The notes under the pieces: model-generated
Told to the model about the DNA's origin: nothing
Seen by the model: the letters and a program-made list of their open reading frames with translations, nothing else
The model's database searches: none
Assembly: GCF_030519355.1 (NCBI RefSeq)
Contig: NZ_JAUMKC010000019.1
Coordinates: 52,859 to 116,858 of the forward strand
Direction of reading: 5' to 3'
Source of the DNA: Mucilaginibacter sp. L3T2-6
GTDB lineage: Bacteria; Bacteroidota; Bacteroidia; Sphingobacteriales; Sphingobacteriaceae
Length of the DNA stretch: 64,000 nt
Program-made: the position numbers and the translations under genes
Part shown: piece after piece, positions 61,783 through 64,000 of the stretch
Position numbering within the stretch: position 1 is the stretch's first letter
Layout: each line of letters begins with the position of its first letter

Positions 61783-63120
61783 ATGAATATAGTGATCATG
61801 GTTGGCCAGTTAATCCTGGGCCTTTCTATCCTGGTAATCCTTCACGAACTTGGCCACTTCCTGGCTGCCCGCGCATTTGGCATTAAGGTAGATAAGTTCT
61901 ACCTGTTTTTCGATGCATGGGGTTTCAGCCTGTTCAAGTTCAAATATAAAGATGTGGAATACGGCGTGGGCTGGCTACCTTTGGGCGGCTATGTAAAGAT
62001 TGCCGGGATGATTGACGAATCAATGGACACCGAGCAGCTCGCCGGTCCGCCGCAGCCCTGGGAATTCCGTTCGAAACCTGCCTGGCAGCGACTTATCGTT
62101 ATGCTTGGCGGCATTATCGTAAACATTATATTGGGCATATTTATATTCTGGGTATTGACCATAAAATATGGCGAAACCTATATGCCGAATGCTAAGTTGA
62201 AGTACGGCATAGTTCCGGGTACGGTAGGCGAAAAAATCGGGTTAAGGCCCGGCGACAAGATCACCGCTGTGAATGGTAAAGAGGTGGTACGCTTTGAAGA
62301 ACTGACCAGTACTGAAGTGATATTGGGGAATACCGATTTAACCGTAGAACGCGGCGATAAAACATTACACATAAAAGTACCCGGCAATATCTTAAATGAT
62401 ATTTCGGAGGTAAATGTTGGCATCGAGCAATTTATCAGCAGATCGCCCCGTTTTAAATTCTCTGTTGATTCGGTTGCTGCCAAATCAGGCGCCATGCAGG
62501 CGGGCCTGCAAAAAGGCGACAGCATAATTGCCATCAATTCTGCCAAAGTTGATTTCTTTGACCAACTGCAAAAAGACCTGCAGCAATACAAAGGCAAAAC
62601 CGTACAGTTAACCGTTAAACGTGACGGCAATACCTTCCAGAAAGAGGCAAAAATAAGTCCTGAAGGAACTTTAGGATTTTTCTCGACCAACGACCTACCG
62701 AAAGAAGAAAGGCTTACCTACGGCTTCTTCGGGTCATTACCAGTGGGTGCAACCAAAGCCTGGGGCACTTTTACTGATAATGCAAAGGGCATTGGAAAAA
62801 TGATAAAAGGCGAAGTTAAGCTGAACAAGGCTGTAGCAGGCCCGGTAGCCATCGCAACCATGTTCGGCGCCCATGTAGACTGGATCCGCTTTTGGAGCCT
62901 CGTAGGCTTTTTGTCGATGGTTTTGGCGTTAACTAACCTGCTCCCTATCCCGGCGCTTGATGGCGGGCACTCGTTGTTCCTGATCATCGAAATGATAAAA
63001 GGTAAACCGCTCAGCGACAAATTCCTTGAACGGGCGCAGATCGTCGGCTTTGTGCTGTTAATTACGCTGATGGTTTTCGTTTTCGGAAACGATATTGTAA
63101 GGCAGGTGATGAAGAAATAA
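61783..63120 (+). CDS. rseP: RseP site-2 zinc protease
   Basis: A 445-aa intramembrane metalloprotease. HELGH (His21-His25) lies in the first membrane helix; two PDZ domains are visible in the middle (GLRPGDKITAVNGKEV and AGLQKGDSIIAINSAKV), and the last helix carries NLLPIPALDGGH with the third zinc ligand. It cleaves anti-sigma factors and signal-peptide remnants in the membrane. Last gene of the glycosyltransferase-GH3-dxr run, followed by a bidirectional terminator. Confidence 0.96.
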   Translation: MNIVIMVGQLILGLSILVILHELGHFLAARAFGIKVDKFYLFFDAWGFSLFKFKYKDVEYGVGWLPLGGYVKIAGMIDESMDTEQLAGPPQPWEFRSKPAWQRLIVMLGGIIVNIILGIFIFWVLTIKYGETYMPNAKLKYGIVPGTVGEKIGLRPGDKITAVNGKEVVRFEELTSTEVILGNTDLTVERGDKTLHIKVPGNILNDISEVNVGIEQFISRSPRFKFSVDSVAAKSGAMQAGLQKGDSIIAINSAKVDFFDQLQKDLQQYKGKTVQLTVKRDGNTFQKEAKISPEGTLGFFSTNDLPKEERLTYGFFGSLPVGATKAWGTFTDNAKGIGKMIKGEVKLNKAVAGPVAIATMFGAHVDWIRFWSLVGFLSMVLALTNLLPIPALDGGHSLFLIIEMIKGKPLSDKFLERAQIVGFVLLITLMVFVFGNDIVRQVMKK

Positions 63121-63184
63121 CACGCGGTGAGTGATCCCCGGACGTAAGGGTTCTTTTTCACCAGCATTCGACGACCTGCATGAA

Positions 63185-63224
63185 AAAACAGAGGCCGTTT
63201 CTTAATCGAAGCGGCCTCTGTTTT
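63185..63224. terminator. Bidirectional terminator between rseP and the DUF4199 gene
   Basis: AAAACAGAGGCCG (63185-63197) pairs perfectly with CGGCCTCTGTTTT (63212-63224). T4 follows on the plus strand and T-rich sequence on the minus strand, between two convergent stop codons. Confidence 0.85.
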
Positions 63225-63245
63225 ATATACCAAATACAGCCAATA

Positions 63246-63791
63246 TTAAACCGGATCTGAATAATTCTCGTTCTGCCTCAAAATATCTGCAGCAGTGCGC
63301 TCCTTTTTGAAGATCGCTGCACCGATCAATGAAATTATTGTGCCGGTAATTACACCGCCGAATAAGGTCGCAACCGTAAGGAATGTTACACTGGCATACG
63401 TTGCCGACATTTTAGCTGCGGTCTCTTCGTCTACCCCTTTGGCTATCATTTGGTCTTGCGTGCTTTTCACGACCTCATTATAGGCGGCAGGGCTCAATAC
63501 TTTATAGTAAATATAAATAAACAGAGTCGACAGAACGGCTGTATATATTGCAAAAAGGAAACCGGTCATAAATCCCTGGCCATAAGTCATGTATCCGTTT
63601 GCTCTGTCGCGATATTCTTTTTGCGCCAGGAACATAAATGCAATGTAAGGTATAAACGTAGTGTATTTCAACCCGCTTGTTTGACTGATCCCTGCAAACT
63701 GAAAGACGTAGGTCAAAACGATAGAGGTCAAAAAACTAAAAAGAGTCCATTTAAGTGCCACAGACGATTGTGAAGGTGCTGCTGTTTCCAT
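63246..63791 (-). CDS. DUF4199-domain membrane protein
   Basis: A 181-aa protein with four hydrophobic helices (SFLTSIVLTYVFQFAG, FIPYIAFMFLA, GFMTGFLFAIYTAVLSTLFI, VATLFGGVITGTIISLIGAAI) and the central YMTYGQGFMTGF motif of DUF4199. Function unknown; a common Bacteroidota inner-membrane protein. Confidence 0.85.
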   Translation of the reverse strand: METAAPSQSSVALKWTLFSFLTSIVLTYVFQFAGISQTSGLKYTTFIPYIAFMFLAQKEYRDRANGYMTYGQGFMTGFLFAIYTAVLSTLFIYIYYKVLSPAAYNEVVKSTQDQMIAKGVDEETAAKMSATYASVTFLTVATLFGGVITGTIISLIGAAIFKKERTAADILRQNENYSDPV

Positions 63792-63876
63792 TAGAGTTTT
63801 GTTTTGAGTTTATAATCCTGATTGTTTAGTGCTAAATAAATGTAGAGAAATTAATTTGAATTAAAAGTTTAAGTAT

Positions 63877-63905
63877 AAAAAAAGCAGGACTGTGATAGCC
63901 CTGCT
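63877..63905 (-). terminator. Terminator of the gene running off the right end
   Basis: On the minus strand AGCAGG (63905-63900) pairs with CCTGCT (63888-63883) around 11 nt and is followed by T6. It lies just after the stop codon of a gene on the minus strand that begins beyond the window. Confidence 0.7.
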
Positions 63906-63917
63906 CTGTTCAAATTT

Positions 63918-64000
63918 TTATTTGATATAATTGCCAAAAATAGTTGGTAAAACCTTTGTAAGAATCTGTATTACAGAAAGATACATCAAGCAAATTGAAA
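63918..64000 (-). CDS. C-terminal fragment of an unidentified gene
   Basis: On the minus strand one frame is open from the window end to TAA at 63920-63918, giving 27 residues ending VLPTIFGNYIK, immediately before a terminator. Another frame stays open to TGA at 63912-63910, so the reading frame is not certain. The product cannot be named. Confidence 0.35.
   Translation of the reverse strand, partial: SICLMYLSVIQILTKVLPTIFGNYIK

Overview
The window reads as chromosomal DNA of a Bacteroidota bacterium, most likely family Sphingobacteriaceae (Mucilaginibacter/Pedobacter-like). The grounds are family content (a CarboxypepD_reg/DUF5686 outer-membrane protein, DUF4199, TPR sensor kinases, GH106 and GH20 glycosidases, a TolB-like propeller, Gfo/Idh-type proteins with Tat leaders), A-rich leaders with few clear Shine-Dalgarno sequences, and several TAnnTTTG-type -7 promoter elements. 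I see no rRNA, tRNA, insertion sequence, prophage or CRISPR array. Genus and species are inference.

Layout. 1-8.5 kb (mostly minus strand): periplasmic sugar oxidation, with the start of a Gfo/Idh/MocA oxidoreductase, two GMC flavoprotein dehydrogenases, their Tat/lipoprotein small subunit, a sugar epimerase/isomerase-like TIM barrel and a TolB-like propeller; then an acyltransferase-like membrane protein with a tiny ankyrin-like gene. 8.8-12.3 kb: a secreted SHOCT protein, a TPR histidine kinase and a YwqK-like protein. 12.5-18.3 kb: a complete xylose module (xylB, xylA, sodium/sugar symporter) with a divergent LacI regulator and a perfect 14-bp palindrome between them. 18.4-31.2 kb: an FKBP-type isomerase, a DUF255 thioredoxin-fold protein, GH106 with DinB, an unclassified 279-aa protein, a b-type cytochrome, an outer-membrane protein, a GH20-like enzyme and a DUF5686 protein. 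31.4-36.5 kb: a UvrD/PcrA helicase, an XRE regulator, a 97-aa orphan and a TPR protein with a kinase DHp domain but no ATPase domain.

36.5-37.7 kb holds the most unusual object: a stand-alone gene for a secreted 179-aa protein that is almost entirely 13 copies of an 11-12 residue repeat with an invariant nine-residue core. It has a 540-bp leader and two tandem terminator-like hairpins.

37.9-64 kb is largely housekeeping: M20 dipeptidase, glycosyltransferase, PBP1C, a 3'-5' exonuclease overlapping a fused peptide ABC ATPase, an rnr/prenyl synthase/TonB-like/M1 peptidase/DUF6090-like cluster, Rieske and NTF2-like genes, a sugar dehydrogenase with cytochrome c, and a tightly packed run of glycosyltransferase, membrane protein, GH3, dxr and rseP, then DUF4199 and the end of one more gene.

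Together the accessory genes describe a plant- or soil-polysaccharide degrader: glycosidases release sugars, GMC and sorbosone-type dehydrogenases oxidise them in the periplasm into the electron-transport chain, and xylose is imported and isomerised under a local repressor. Start codons were moved from the longest open frame where a signal peptide, family length or promoter argued for it; these cases are stated.
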